Of a DNA stretch of 55,607 bases, positions 25,814 to 35,680 are shown one piece after another (positions within the stretch are counted from its first letter, which is position 1; every line of letters begins with the position of its first letter). The position numbers and the translations under genes were made by a program. The notes below the pieces were generated by a model. The model had not been told where the DNA came from, searched no databases, and saw only the letters and a list, made by a program, of their open reading frames with translations. Location of the stretch: contig CALCEL010000074.1 in NCBI GenBank assembly GCA_937900485.1, positions 1 through 55,607 of the forward strand, read 5' to 3'. The stretch comes from an uncultured Prevotellaceae bacterium. Lineage in GTDB: Bacteria; Bacteroidota; Bacteroidia; Bacteroidales; Bacteroidaceae.

Positions 25814-27016
25814 ATGGCATTTGTTAATGAAAATTTTCTTAAGCTGTCAGATAACTATCTGTTTGCTGATATCGCCAAGAGAGTGAGAGAGTTCAAGGCT
25901 GAGAGTGGTGTGGAGGACGTTATCTCTCTCGGTATAGGTGATGTGACTCAGCCTCTTTGCGAGGCGGCTGTCAAGGCTATACATGACGCTGCGGCGGAGA
26001 TGTCTGTGGCGTCAACATTTAGAGGCTATGGCCCGGAGCAGGGATATGATTTCCTTCGTGAGGCGATTGTCATGGGGGATTTCATGAGCCGAGGCATTAA
26101 AATAGGTGTGGATGAGGTGTTCGTCAATGACGGAGCCAAGTCTGACACCGGTAATTTTCAGGAGATTGTCGGTAAGGATAATATTATAGCGCTTACAGAC
26201 CCTGTGTATCCTGTGTATATGGATTCTAACATTATGGCAGGAAGACGTGTGGTCAAGCTTCCTTGTTTGGTGGACAACGGTTTCGTGCCGGAGTTGCCTG
26301 AGGAGCATGTCGATGTTATCTATCTCTGTTATCCGAACAATCCTACCGGTACGGTGCTTAAAAAGGATGATCTGAGGAAGTGGGTGGACTATGCCATCGA
26401 GCACGGTTCTCTTATTTTCTATGACGCCGCATACGAGGCGTTTATCAGTAACGACGATGTTCCTCACAGCATCTATGAGATAGATGGTGCGGAGCGTGTG
26501 GCGGTGGAGTTCCACAGCTTCTCGAAGACGGCTGGTTTCACAGGAGTTCGATGTGGTTACACTGTAGTGCCGAAGGAGGTGACGGCGGTGACGGCATCGG
26601 GTAAGCGTGTCAGACTCAACCCGCTGTGGAACAGACGTCAGTCAACGAAGTTTAACGGTACGAGTTACCTGAGTCAGCGTGCAGCCGAGGCTGTGTATTC
26701 TCCGGAGGGACGCGAGCAGACGCGCGCCGCTATTGAGTATTATATGAGAAATGCGTCTATTATGGGTGACGTACTGCGTGAGCTGGGATTTGACGTCTAT
26801 GGCGGTGAGGATGCGCCTTATCTGTGGGTTAAGACTCCGGAGAACGTTGACTCGTGGTCTTTCTTCGACAGGTTGTTACGTAAGGCTCATGTGGTCTGTA
26901 CGCCGGGTGTGGGCTTCGGCCAGTGCGGAGATGGCTTTGTGCGTCTTACGGCTTTCGGACAACACGAGCAGACTCTTGAGGCGTTGAGACGTGTCAGAGA
27001 GTGGCTCGAGAGATAA
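25814..27016 (+). CDS. dapL: LL-diaminopimelate aminotransferase
   Basis: The protein has 400 residues, a fold-type I PLP aminotransferase. Family landmarks are FADIAKRVREFKAE, LGIGDVTQPL, RGYGPEQGYDFLREAI and CYPNNPTGTVL. The PLP lysine K238 lies in FHSFSKTAGFTGVRCGYTV. It converts tetrahydrodipicolinate to LL-diaminopimelate in one step, using glutamate as amino donor, and so bypasses the succinylase or acetylase route. The operon with dapF (next step) and glutamate synthase (glutamate supplier) makes metabolic sense. The gap to gltB is 30 bp. Confidence 0.95.
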   Translation: MAFVNENFLKLSDNYLFADIAKRVREFKAESGVEDVISLGIGDVTQPLCEAAVKAIHDAAAEMSVASTFRGYGPEQGYDFLREAIVMGDFMSRGIKIGVDEVFVNDGAKSDTGNFQEIVGKDNIIALTDPVYPVYMDSNIMAGRRVVKLPCLVDNGFVPELPEEHVDVIYLCYPNNPTGTVLKKDDLRKWVDYAIEHGSLIFYDAAYEAFISNDDVPHSIYEIDGAERVAVEFHSFSKTAGFTGVRCGYTVVPKEVTAVTASGKRVRLNPLWNRRQSTKFNGTSYLSQRAAEAVYSPEGREQTRAAIEYYMRNASIMGDVLRELGFDVYGGEDAPYLWVKTPENVDSWSFFDRLLRKAHVVCTPGVGFGQCGDGFVRLTAFGQHEQTLEALRRVREWLER

Positions 27017-27046
27017 TGATTATGTAATGTTTAGATTGATGTGACA

Positions 27047-30000
27047 ATGGATAGTAAAGGATTATATAGAGCCGACATGGAACATGATGCGTGTGGTGTC
27101 GGTATGATAGTGAACATACAGTCTGGAAAGACTCACGAGCTGGTGGACAACGCCCTGCGTGTGTTGGAGAATATGAGACACAGAGGCGCAGAAATAGGAA
27201 AAGACGGTGACGGAGCCGGAATCATGATTCAGATTCCTCATGAGTTTATTCTCTTGCAGGGAATACCTGTACCGGAGAAGGGTAAGTACGGAACAGGACT
27301 GGTGTTCCTTCCTAAGGAGGAGGAGGTTCAGGCGGAGATCCTCAGTGTTATGATTGAGGAGATTGAGAGAGAGGGACTGCAGCTTATGCATCTTCGTACC
27401 GTTCCTACCAATCCGGACTGCCTCGGTGAGGCCGCCCTCAGTACTGAGCCTGCTATCAAACAGGTGTTTATCACGGGTGTCAGCGACGATAAGGTGGATG
27501 AGCTTCCTCGTATGTTATATATGATACGTAAGAAGATTGAGAGACGTGTCACACATAAGGATTTTTATATCTGCTCATTGAGCAACACTAATATAGTGTA
27601 TAAAGGAATGCTGTCGTCAATGCAGGTGAGGCAGTATTTCCCAGACTTGTCCAACCCGTATCTCACAAGCGGACTGGCTCTGGTGCATTCTCGTTTCAGC
27701 ACCAACACGTTCCCGACGTGGTCTCTGGCTCAGCCGTTCCGTCTTCTTGCCCATAACGGCGAGATAAACACCATAAGGGGAAACCAGGGATGGATGAAGG
27801 CGAGGGAGAGTGTTCTGAGCTCTGAGCTGTTAGGCGACGTGAAGCAGATCTCGCCTATCGTGCAGCCGGGAATGTCTGACTCCGCAAGTCTCGACAACGT
27901 CCTTGAGTTCCTGATAATGTCGGGACTGTCTCTTCCTCACGCTATGAGTGTGCTGGTGCCTGAGAGTTTCAATGACAAGAATCCTATATCAGAGGACTTG
28001 AAGGCTTTCTATGAGTACCACTCTATTCTCATGGAGCCGTGGGACGGTCCTGCCGCACTTCTCTTCAGTGACGGACGTTTCGCCGGAGGAATGCTGGACA
28101 GAAACGGACTGAGACCGGCTAGGTATACGATTACTAAGAACGGAACAATGATAGTGGCGTCCGAGGTGGGTGTCATGGACCTCGAGCCGTCAGAGATAGC
28201 GGAGAAGGGTAGACTGCAGCCTGGTAAGATACTTCTTATTGACACTAAGGAGGGTAAGATATACTATGACGGGGAGATTAAGAGCCAACTCGCTGGTGAG
28301 CATCCTTACAGAAAGTGGCTTAGCACGAACCGTATTCAGCTCGAGAAACTCAAGAGCGGACGTCACGTGGACAATACGGTGAAGGACTTGCTGAGGAAAG
28401 AGATAATGTTTGGATACGGTGAGGAGGACGTGGATGGTACGATAGCTCCTATGGCTGTCAACGGACAGGAACCTACCGCGTCGATGGGTAACGACACGCC
28501 GCTGGCTGTCTTGTCGGATAAACCACAGGTCTTCTTCAACTATTTCCGACAGCAGTTCGCACAGGTGACTAACCCTGCCATTGATTCCATTCGTGAGGAG
28601 CTGGTGATGAGCCTGACTGAGTATATAGGACGTGTGGGCTCCGGAATATTGAGCCCGGATGAGACCAACTGTAAGATGGTACGTCTGCCTCACCCTATAC
28701 TTAATAATACTCAGCTCGACATACTGTGTAATATCAGATATAAGGGCTTTAACACCATAAAACTTCCTATGTTGTTCGAGACCGCAGGAGGTGTGGAGTC
28801 TCTCCGTGAGTCGTTGGAGCGTTTGTGTCATGAGGCGGAGAAATCTGTGGACGACGGCTACAACTACATCATCTTAAGTGACAGGGATGTCGATGACACA
28901 CATGCGGCTATACCAAGTCTTCTCGCCGTGTCTGCGGTACACCATTATTTAATAGGTGTGGGTAAACGTGTGCAGACTGCATTGATAGTCGAGAGCGGTG
29001 AGATTCGTGAGACGATGCACGCGGCATTGCTACTCGGTTATGGCGCTTCTGCTTTGTGTCCTTACATGACATTTGCCATACTCGACGACCTTGTCAAACG
29101 TCATAAGATACAGGAGGATTACGAGACGGCGGAGAAAAACTACATAAAGGCCGTTAAGAAAGGACTCTTCAAGATCATGGCTAAGATGGGAATATCAACC
29201 ATTCGTAGCTACCGCGGAGCCAAGATCTTTGAGAGTGTCGGACTGAGTGAGAGTCTGCTAAAGACTTACTTCGGGACGGAGGTTAGCTCAATAGGTGGTA
29301 TAGGACTTGAGAAAATAGCGAGGGATGCTATCATCTTCCACGACAAGGCTTACGGTGAGTCTTATGAGGATAAGGGCTTCCTGCCTAACCTCGGTCAGTT
29401 CCACTGGCGTAAGGACGGCATAAAGCACGCATGGACGCCAGAGACTATCGCTGCACTGCAGATTGCCACTCGCACCGGTAATTATGAAAAGTTCAAACAG
29501 TACAGCAGACTGGTGGACGATAAGGAGGCTCCGATTTTTATACGTGACTTCTTGGGATTCAAGACTAATAAGATAAGTATTGACGAGGTGGAGCCGGAAG
29601 AGGACATCGTTAAACATTTCGTGGCGGGAGCGATGAGTTTCGGAGCGCTGTCCAAGGAGGCGCATGAGGCGATATGTCTGGCGATGAACAAGCTCGGGAC
29701 ACGTTCCAACACCGGAGAGGGTGGTGAGGACTCTGAGCGCTTCAAGGCTCTTGTGGACGGCATCAGCCTGAACAGTAAGACGAAGCAGGTGGCGAGCGGA
29801 CGTTTCGGCGTCACAACGGAATACCTCGTTAATGCAGAGGAGATTCAGATTAAGGTGGCTCAGGGCGCTAAGCCTGGAGAGGGCGGACAATTGCCAGGTT
29901 TTAAGGTTAATGAGGTGATAGCTAAGACACGTCACAGCATACCTGGTATCAGTCTTATCAGTCCTCCTCCTCATCACGACATCTATAGTATCGAGGATTT

Positions 30001-31510
30001 GGCTCAGCTGATTTTCGACCTTAAGAATGTGAATCCTAAGGCGGCGGTGTCAGTGAAGCTGGTGGCAGAGAGCGGTGTCGGCACTATCGCGGCTGGTGTG
30101 GCTAAGGCTAAGGCGGACCTGATTATCATCTCAGGAGCGGAAGGCGGTACGGGTGCCTCACCGGCTTCAAGCATGCGATTCGCCGGTATCTCACCGGAGA
30201 TTGGTCTGAGCGAGACGCAGCAGACTCTGGTACGTAACGGCCTACGTGGCGGCGTACGTCTGCAGGTGGACGGACAGATCAAGACAGGACGTGACATCGT
30301 GCTTATGGCGATGCTCGGTGCCGAAGAGTTCGGATTCGGAACGTCTCTTCTCATCGTCTTGGGATGTGTGATGATGAGGAAGTGTAACCTCAATACCTGT
30401 CCAATGGGAGTGGCTACGCAGAACCCGGACCTGAGAAAACACTTTATGGGACGTTACGAGTATATTGTCAACTATTTCACGTTCCTTGCCCGTGAGGTGA
30501 GAGAATATCTGGCGGAGATGGGATTCCGAAAACTTGATGACATCGTGGGACATACTGAACTGATTGAGACGAAGTCGTCTGTGCTTGATTTCACAAGACT
30601 GCTCAATAAGGAGGACGGAGTGCTGCATTTCATCGGTGACAAACATAAGCCGTCTGTTCCGCTCGGCATGCAAGAGACGGTGTTAGACCAGCAGATGATC
30701 AACGCATCGTCAGCCGCTATCTCAAAGCAGGATGAGGTGAACCTCGACTACACCATTAAGAACACAGACCGCGCGGTGGGAACAATGTTGTCTGGAACGA
30801 TAGCTAAAATATATGGTGAGGAAGGATTGCCGGAAGGCACTGTGAATGTTAAGTTCAAGGGCTCGGCTGGACAGTCTTTCGGCGCTTTCCTCACTCGAGG
30901 CGTCTCCTTCAAACTTGAGGGTGAGACCAATGACTATTTCGCGAAAGGACTGAGTGGTGGACGTATCTCCATCCTTCCTCCGACACGGTCAAGTTTCGTG
31001 GCAGAGGACAATATCATTGCCGGAAACACAGGACTGTATGGAGCCACGTCTGGCGAGTTGTACATAAACGGAAAGGTGGGTGAGCGTTTCGGTGTACGTA
31101 ACTCCGGAGCAATAGCTGTAATCGAAGGCGCTGGTGACCATTGCTGCGAGTATATGACTGGTGGTCGTGTCGTGGTGCTGGGAGAAACAGGGCGCAATTT
31201 CGCCGCGGGAATGTCTGGTGGCGTGGCTTATGTCTGGGACAAACATCATAATTTCGATTATTTCTGTAACATGGACATGGTGGAGCTGAGTCTCGTTGAG
31301 GATACCGTGAGCAGAAAAGAGCTTCATGAGCTTATTCGTCTTCATTATCTGTATACGGGGTCTAAGCTTGCGAGGACGATGCTCGACGATTGGGGACGAT
31401 ACGTGGAGGACTTTATCCAGGTGGTTCCAATAGAGTATAAGAGAGTGCTTCAAGAGGAGCAGATGAACAAACTGAAACAGAAAATAGCAGACATGCAAAA
31501 AGATTATTGA
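27047..31510 (+). CDS. gltB: Glutamate synthase large subunit
   Basis: The protein has 1487 residues. From the ATG at 27047 the class II amidotransferase cysteine is Cys16 (EHDACGVGMIVN), exposed after removal of a short propeptide. The domains in order are the glutaminase domain (to about 420), a central linker domain, the FMN / iron-sulfur synthase domain (about 790-1180, with GEGGEDSERF, PGEGGQLPGFKV, GAEGGTGASP, and the cysteine motif CVMMRKCNLNTCPMGVAT), and the C-terminal GXGXG domain (about 1230-1430). It makes two glutamates from glutamine and 2-oxoglutarate. A GTG two codons upstream is a possible alternative start. It overlaps the gltD start region. Confidence 0.97.
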   Translation: MDSKGLYRADMEHDACGVGMIVNIQSGKTHELVDNALRVLENMRHRGAEIGKDGDGAGIMIQIPHEFILLQGIPVPEKGKYGTGLVFLPKEEEVQAEILSVMIEEIEREGLQLMHLRTVPTNPDCLGEAALSTEPAIKQVFITGVSDDKVDELPRMLYMIRKKIERRVTHKDFYICSLSNTNIVYKGMLSSMQVRQYFPDLSNPYLTSGLALVHSRFSTNTFPTWSLAQPFRLLAHNGEINTIRGNQGWMKARESVLSSELLGDVKQISPIVQPGMSDSASLDNVLEFLIMSGLSLPHAMSVLVPESFNDKNPISEDLKAFYEYHSILMEPWDGPAALLFSDGRFAGGMLDRNGLRPARYTITKNGTMIVASEVGVMDLEPSEIAEKGRLQPGKILLIDTKEGKIYYDGEIKSQLAGEHPYRKWLSTNRIQLEKLKSGRHVDNTVKDLLRKEIMFGYGEEDVDGTIAPMAVNGQEPTASMGNDTPLAVLSDKPQVFFNYFRQQFAQVTNPAIDSIREELVMSLTEYIGRVGSGILSPDETNCKMVRLPHPILNNTQLDILCNIRYKGFNTIKLPMLFETAGGVESLRESLERLCHEAEKSVDDGYNYIILSDRDVDDTHAAIPSLLAVSAVHHYLIGVGKRVQTALIVESGEIRETMHAALLLGYGASALCPYMTFAILDDLVKRHKIQEDYETAEKNYIKAVKKGLFKIMAKMGISTIRSYRGAKIFESVGLSESLLKTYFGTEVSSIGGIGLEKIARDAIIFHDKAYGESYEDKGFLPNLGQFHWRKDGIKHAWTPETIAALQIATRTGNYEKFKQYSRLVDDKEAPIFIRDFLGFKTNKISIDEVEPEEDIVKHFVAGAMSFGALSKEAHEAICLAMNKLGTRSNTGEGGEDSERFKALVDGISLNSKTKQVASGRFGVTTEYLVNAEEIQIKVAQGAKPGEGGQLPGFKVNEVIAKTRHSIPGISLISPPPHHDIYSIEDLAQLIFDLKNVNPKAAVSVKLVAESGVGTIAAGVAKAKADLIIISGAEGGTGASPASSMRFAGISPEIGLSETQQTLVRNGLRGGVRLQVDGQIKTGRDIVLMAMLGAEEFGFGTSLLIVLGCVMMRKCNLNTCPMGVATQNPDLRKHFMGRYEYIVNYFTFLAREVREYLAEMGFRKLDDIVGHTELIETKSSVLDFTRLLNKEDGVLHFIGDKHKPSVPLGMQETVLDQQMINASSAAISKQDEVNLDYTIKNTDRAVGTMLSGTIAKIYGEEGLPEGTVNVKFKGSAGQSFGAFLTRGVSFKLEGETNDYFAKGLSGGRISILPPTRSSFVAEDNIIAGNTGLYGATSGELYINGKVGERFGVRNSGAIAVIEGAGDHCCEYMTGGRVVVLGETGRNFAAGMSGGVAYVWDKHHNFDYFCNMDMVELSLVEDTVSRKELHELIRLHYLYTGSKLARTMLDDWGRYVEDFIQVVPIEYKRVLQEEQMNKLKQKIADMQKDY

Positions 31511-31512
31511 TT

Positions 31513-32859
31513 ATGGGAAATCCGAAGGCTTTTTTAGATATACATCGTCAGGAGGCGGGATACCGTCCTATACATGACAGAATACATGATTTTGGAGAGG
31601 TGGAGCAGACGCTGGGGCAGCGTGAGCGTAAGTTGCAGGCCAGCCGCTGCATGGATTGCGGAGTGCCTTTCTGCCACTGGGCTTGTCTATTGGGTAATAA
31701 GGCGCCTGAGTGGAACGATGCTTTGTGTAAGGGTGACTGGGAACTGGCGTACAGACTTCTTTCGTCCACGAACCCCTTCCCGGAGTTCACTGGCCGTATC
31801 TGCCCTGCTCTTTGTGAGAAGGCTTGTGTGCTGAATCTTATTGAGCATGAGCCTACCACTAACAGGGAAAACGAGGCTGCTATCGTCGAGATGGCTTTCC
31901 AGGAGGGATATGTGGTGGCTAAGCAGCCAAAGAGAAACGGCAAGAAGGTGGCTGTCGTAGGTGCTGGACCAGCTGGACTGTCAGCAGCGTATTACCTGAA
32001 TCAGATGGGGTATGAGGTTACGGTCTACGAGAAGGCTGAGGCTGCTGGAGGACTGTTGAGATATGGTATACCGAACTTCAAGCTTAATAAGGCGATAATC
32101 GACCGCAGACTGAATATCCTGACGGAAGAGGGTATAGTGTTCAAGTATAATCAGGATGTGAAATGTGATGAACAATTCGCTGGACAGTATGATGCTGTCG
32201 TGCTCGCAACCGGTACTCCTGTGGCGCGAGACCTGAATATCCCGGGTAGGAAGCTTGACGGGGTACACCTCGCTCTCGAGCTGCTCTCACAGCAGAACCG
32301 CGTGCTGGCCGGTGTCGAATTTGATAAGAAGGACAGGATTACTGCGAAGGGCAAGGATGTGCTTGTGATTGGCGGAGGAGACACGGGAAGTGACTGTATC
32401 GGAACCGCCCACCGACAGGGTTGTAAGAGTGTGACGCAGATAGAGATAATGCCTAAGCCTGTGGAAGGACCGACAGACCCGAATAACCCGTGGCCGAATT
32501 ACCCGAGGGTGTTGAAGACCACGTCATCGCACGAGGAGGGATGTGAGAGGCGTTGGAACGTCAATACTCTGGAGTTTATAGGTCAGAATGGTAAGCTGAC
32601 AGGCGTGAAGGTGCAGAATATAGACTGGAAGCCTAATCCGCAGGGCGGAAGACCGATAATGGTGGAAAACGGCAAACCGGAGATTATAAAGGCGGAACTG
32701 GTGTTGCTGGCGATGGGATTCCTCAAACCGGAGCATCCTGAGTATCCTTCAAATGTGTTTGTCTGCGGTGACGCCGCTAACGGAGCGTCACTGGTAGTCC
32801 GGGCGATGAGCTCAGGCAGACAGACGGCAATGAGTGTGGACCGATCACTTTCAAAATAA
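31513..32859 (+). CDS. gltD: Glutamate synthase small subunit
   Basis: The protein has 448 residues. The N-terminal domain carries iron-sulfur cysteines (ASRCMDCGVPFCHWACLLGN, then GRICPALCEKACVLN). A FAD-binding GAGPAGLSAAYYL and an NADPH-binding GGGDTGSDC follow, and the C-terminal CGDAANGASLVVRAMSSGRQ closes the FAD site. It passes electrons from NADPH to the large subunit. The start codon lies two bases past the gltB stop, implying translational coupling. Eighteen bp separate it from glnN. Confidence 0.96.
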   Translation: MGNPKAFLDIHRQEAGYRPIHDRIHDFGEVEQTLGQRERKLQASRCMDCGVPFCHWACLLGNKAPEWNDALCKGDWELAYRLLSSTNPFPEFTGRICPALCEKACVLNLIEHEPTTNRENEAAIVEMAFQEGYVVAKQPKRNGKKVAVVGAGPAGLSAAYYLNQMGYEVTVYEKAEAAGGLLRYGIPNFKLNKAIIDRRLNILTEEGIVFKYNQDVKCDEQFAGQYDAVVLATGTPVARDLNIPGRKLDGVHLALELLSQQNRVLAGVEFDKKDRITAKGKDVLVIGGGDTGSDCIGTAHRQGCKSVTQIEIMPKPVEGPTDPNNPWPNYPRVLKTTSSHEEGCERRWNVNTLEFIGQNGKLTGVKVQNIDWKPNPQGGRPIMVENGKPEIIKAELVLLAMGFLKPEHPEYPSNVFVCGDAANGASLVVRAMSSGRQTAMSVDRSLSK

Positions 32860-32877
32860 TACAAACACAAAAGAATT

Positions 32878-35094
32878 ATGGAAGCATTAAGATTTCAAGT
32901 TGTCGGAGAGGCGTTCAAGAAAAAGCCTCTCGAAGTGAAAACCCCAAGTGAGAGACCTTGTGAATACTTCGGAAAGAAGGTGTTCAATCGTGAGAAAATG
33001 TATAAGTATCTTCCAAAGAATATATATGAGAAGATGGTGAATGTCATGGACAACGGCGCTCGATTCGACCGTGAGATGGCTGACGCTGTCGCTCTCGGCA
33101 TCAAGCAGTGGGCCACTGACAACGGAGTGACTCATTATACTCACTGGTTCCAGCCTCTGACGGAGGGTACGGCTGAGAAGCATGACTCTTTCATCGAGCA
33201 TGACGGAAAGGGCGGTATGGTGGAGGAGTTCAGCGGTAAGCTGTTGGTACAGCAGGAGCCTGATGCGTCCTCTTTCCCTTCCGGAGGTATACGCTCCACG
33301 TTCGAGGCGCGCGGATACTCAGCTTGGGATCCTACTTCTCCGGTGTTTATCATCGATGACACTCTCTGTATTCCTACCGTGTTCATCTCTTATAGCGGTG
33401 AGGCTCTTGACTATAAAGTGCCGTTGCTGCGCTCGCTTCACGCCGTGAACGTGGCTGCCACCGACGTGTGTCACTATTTCGACCCGACAGTGAAGAAGGT
33501 CACATCCAACCTCGGATGGGAACAGGAGTATTTCCTTGTGGACGAGGGACTCTATGCGGCTCGTCCAGACCTGTTGCTCACAGGACGTACGCTCATGGGA
33601 CATGACTCTGCCAAGAACCAGCAGATGGATGACCATTACTTCGGTAGCATACCTGAGCGCGTGGCTGCCTTCATGAAGGAACTGGAGATTGTGGCTCTCG
33701 AGCTTGGCATCCCTTGCAAGACACGCCATAACGAGGTTGCGCCTAACCAGTTTGAGCTTGCCCCAATCTTCGAGGAGACAAACCTTGCCGTCGACCACAA
33801 TATGCTGCTCATGTCAGTGATGAAGCGCGTGGCGAGAAAGCATGGGTTCCGTGTTCTGCTTCATGAGAAACCTTTCGCCGGCATCAATGGTAGCGGTAAA
33901 CATAACAACTGGAGTCTGTCCACAGACAACGGAGTGCTTCTCCACGCACCTGGTAAGACACCTGAGCAGAACCTGCGTTTCGCTGTCTTCATCGTTGAGA
34001 CTCTCATGGGCGTCTACCGTCACAACGGTTTGCTGAAGGCCAGCATTATGTCAGCCACTAACGCTCATCGTCTTGGCGCTAATGAAGCACCACCTGCCAT
34101 CATCTCCTCTTTCCTCGGAAAACAGCTGTCTGAGCTGCTTGACCACATCGAGAAGTCCGACAAGGATAATCTGCTCGTCATGCAGGGTAAGCAGGGCATG
34201 AAGCTTGACATTCCTGAGATTCCTGAGCTGCTCATAGACAATACGGACAGAAACAGAACGTCTCCTTTCGCTTTCACGGGTAACAGATTTGAGTTTAGAG
34301 CTGTGGGCAGCGAGGCAAACTGCGCCTCTGCGATGATTGCTCTCAACAGCGCCGTAGCTGAGGCTCTCGTCGAATTCAAGAAACGTGTGGATGCGCGTGT
34401 GAAGGTCATCTCGTCACAGTTTGACTCTGCTGAGCATAACGCCACGTATCATGCTATCATTGAGGTGCTCCGCGAGGATATCAAGACATGTAAGCCGATT
34501 CGTTTCGACGGCAACGGCTACAGCGATGAGTGGAAGGCTGAGGCTGAGAGACGAGGACTGGATGTCGAGACTTCTTGCCCTGTGATTTTCGAGCGTTATC
34601 TCGATGAGAGTAGCGTCAAGATGTTCGAGGGGCTGGGTGTCATGACAAGAAAAGAGCTTGAGGCGCGTAATGAGGTCAAGTGGGAGACCTATACCAAGAA
34701 GATACAGATTGAGGCGCGTGTGCTCGGCGACTTGTCTATGAATCATATCATTCCTGTCGCTACGGACTACCAGAGCAAGCTCCTCAAGAATGTGGAGAAT
34801 ATGCGTGTTGTCTTCCCGGCAGAGAAAGCGGACAGCCTCAGTGACAGAAATATTAAGATTATCGAGGAGATTGCTAATCGCACGTCAAGCATCGAGACTA
34901 TGGTTGATGAGCTTGTCGAGGCGCGTAAGGTGGCTAATAAGATTGAGAGTGAGCACCAGAAGGCGATTGCCTACCATGATACTGTTGCTCCTATGCTTGA
35001 CACCATCAGACGTCAGATTGACAAGCTTGAACTGATTGTCGACGATGCGTACTGGCCACTGCCAAAGTATAGGGAATTGCTGTTCATCCGCTGA
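32878..35094 (+). CDS. glnN: Type III glutamine synthetase
   Basis: The protein has 738 residues, the size of GSIII rather than the ~450-470 residues of GSI. GSIII landmarks include PFAGINGSGKHNNWSLSTD (nucleotide/ammonium region), KTRHNEVAPNQFELAP, RLGANEAPPAIISSFLG, and NRTSPFAFTGNRFEFRAVGS. It catalyses ATP-dependent amidation of glutamate with ammonium, and is the main glutamine synthetase in many Bacteroidales. It is the last gene of the run, placing ammonium assimilation (glnN) with glutamate regeneration (gltBD) and ammonium uptake (divergent amtB). A strong terminator follows at 35120. Confidence 0.96.
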   Translation: MEALRFQVVGEAFKKKPLEVKTPSERPCEYFGKKVFNREKMYKYLPKNIYEKMVNVMDNGARFDREMADAVALGIKQWATDNGVTHYTHWFQPLTEGTAEKHDSFIEHDGKGGMVEEFSGKLLVQQEPDASSFPSGGIRSTFEARGYSAWDPTSPVFIIDDTLCIPTVFISYSGEALDYKVPLLRSLHAVNVAATDVCHYFDPTVKKVTSNLGWEQEYFLVDEGLYAARPDLLLTGRTLMGHDSAKNQQMDDHYFGSIPERVAAFMKELEIVALELGIPCKTRHNEVAPNQFELAPIFEETNLAVDHNMLLMSVMKRVARKHGFRVLLHEKPFAGINGSGKHNNWSLSTDNGVLLHAPGKTPEQNLRFAVFIVETLMGVYRHNGLLKASIMSATNAHRLGANEAPPAIISSFLGKQLSELLDHIEKSDKDNLLVMQGKQGMKLDIPEIPELLIDNTDRNRTSPFAFTGNRFEFRAVGSEANCASAMIALNSAVAEALVEFKKRVDARVKVISSQFDSAEHNATYHAIIEVLREDIKTCKPIRFDGNGYSDEWKAEAERRGLDVETSCPVIFERYLDESSVKMFEGLGVMTRKELEARNEVKWETYTKKIQIEARVLGDLSMNHIIPVATDYQSKLLKNVENMRVVFPAEKADSLSDRNIKIIEEIANRTSSIETMVDELVEARKVANKIESEHQKAIAYHDTVAPMLDTIRRQIDKLELIVDDAYWPLPKYRELLFIR

Positions 35095-35119
35095 TTCTAA
35101 TACCGCCTATAGTAGTAGA

Positions 35120-35153
35120 GGGGATGCGCTTGCTGAGGCGCATCCCCTTTTTT
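35120..35153 (+). terminator. Terminator after glnN
   Basis: GGGGATGCGC pairs with GCGCATCCCC around TTGCTGAG, followed by six T. It ends the dapF-glnN transcript. Confidence 0.9.
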
Positions 35154-35169
35154 CGTGTTTGTACACATA

Positions 35170-35343
35170 AGTTAAGGGCGTTTAAGTCTCACGACTTAAA
35201 CGCCCAGAATTGTTCATCTATATTTACATCCTTCTAAAACTTGTATCCCTAATCAACAATATTTATTACCCTTTTAATACCTAATACCTAAGTTGTTCCA
35301 GATTTATTTCCTTATAACCTAAATAGACTTTTTTTGAACTTTT
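35170..35343 (-). ncRNA. Candidate small RNA B downstream of glnN
   Basis: On the minus strand a textbook promoter (35350-35380) is followed by about 170 nt without a credible reading frame. It ends in a perfect 13-bp hairpin (GGGCGTTTAAGTC / GACTTAAACGCCC, 35176-35205). The body is A/T-rich with repeated purine motifs (TTAGGTTA, TTAGGTATTAGG, AAGGGTAA, TTAGGG), as in unpaired protein- or RNA-binding sites. The T tract after the hairpin is weak (TTAACTT). Unit boundaries are estimates. Confidence 0.5.
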
Positions 35344-35349
35344 CCAATG

Positions 35350-35380
35350 CAAATGTAAGGCAAATGCGTGATGCGTCAAA
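35350..35380 (-). promoter_or_regulatory. Promoter of candidate small RNA B
   Basis: On the minus strand: TTTG (35377-35380), 19 bp, TACATTTG (35350-35357). No coding frame follows. Confidence 0.65.
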
Positions 35381-35447
35381 GGATTTCAGTCCCTTGATTA
35401 TTTCATTTCGCAAAATGATATATTTCATCTCGCTTATTTCCGGTTTT

Positions 35448-35675
35448 GATAAAATGAAAGGTGCGGAGAATCAATCTCCGCACCCTGTAATGTCCCTAAA
35501 ATATAATCATCCCCACTAAGATAAATCCTATAACAATCTTACCTAATACTAACTAAACTAATAACCTAAATTCTTGATAACCTAATTAATATTAACCCTT
35601 ATGCTATTTATAACCCCAATAAAGAATCAATTTGTTTTAACCCTTTTATGTCACGAAATGTTTCCCCTTTCGTGA
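35448..35675 (-). ncRNA. Candidate small RNA A
   Basis: A minus-strand unit of about 225 nt. The promoter is at 35681-35712. The 5' end can fold (CACGAAA with TTTCGTG, 35651-35673). The body is A/T-rich with repeated motifs (AAGGGTTAAT, ATTAGGTTAT, TTTAGGTTAT, ATTAGGTAAG). A 10-bp terminator hairpin follows (GGTGCGGAGA / TCTCCGCACC, 35460-35484) with TTTCATTTTATC after it. There is no convincing reading frame. It lies upstream of unit B in the same direction, and the two units share composition and motif style but not plain sequence identity. Confidence 0.55.
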
Positions 35676-35680
35676 TGTGA

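Noticed and set aside
28190..29977. Antisense frames of over 200 codons in gltB
   Set aside because: The gltB gene explains the sequence with full domain motifs; the antisense products match nothing.
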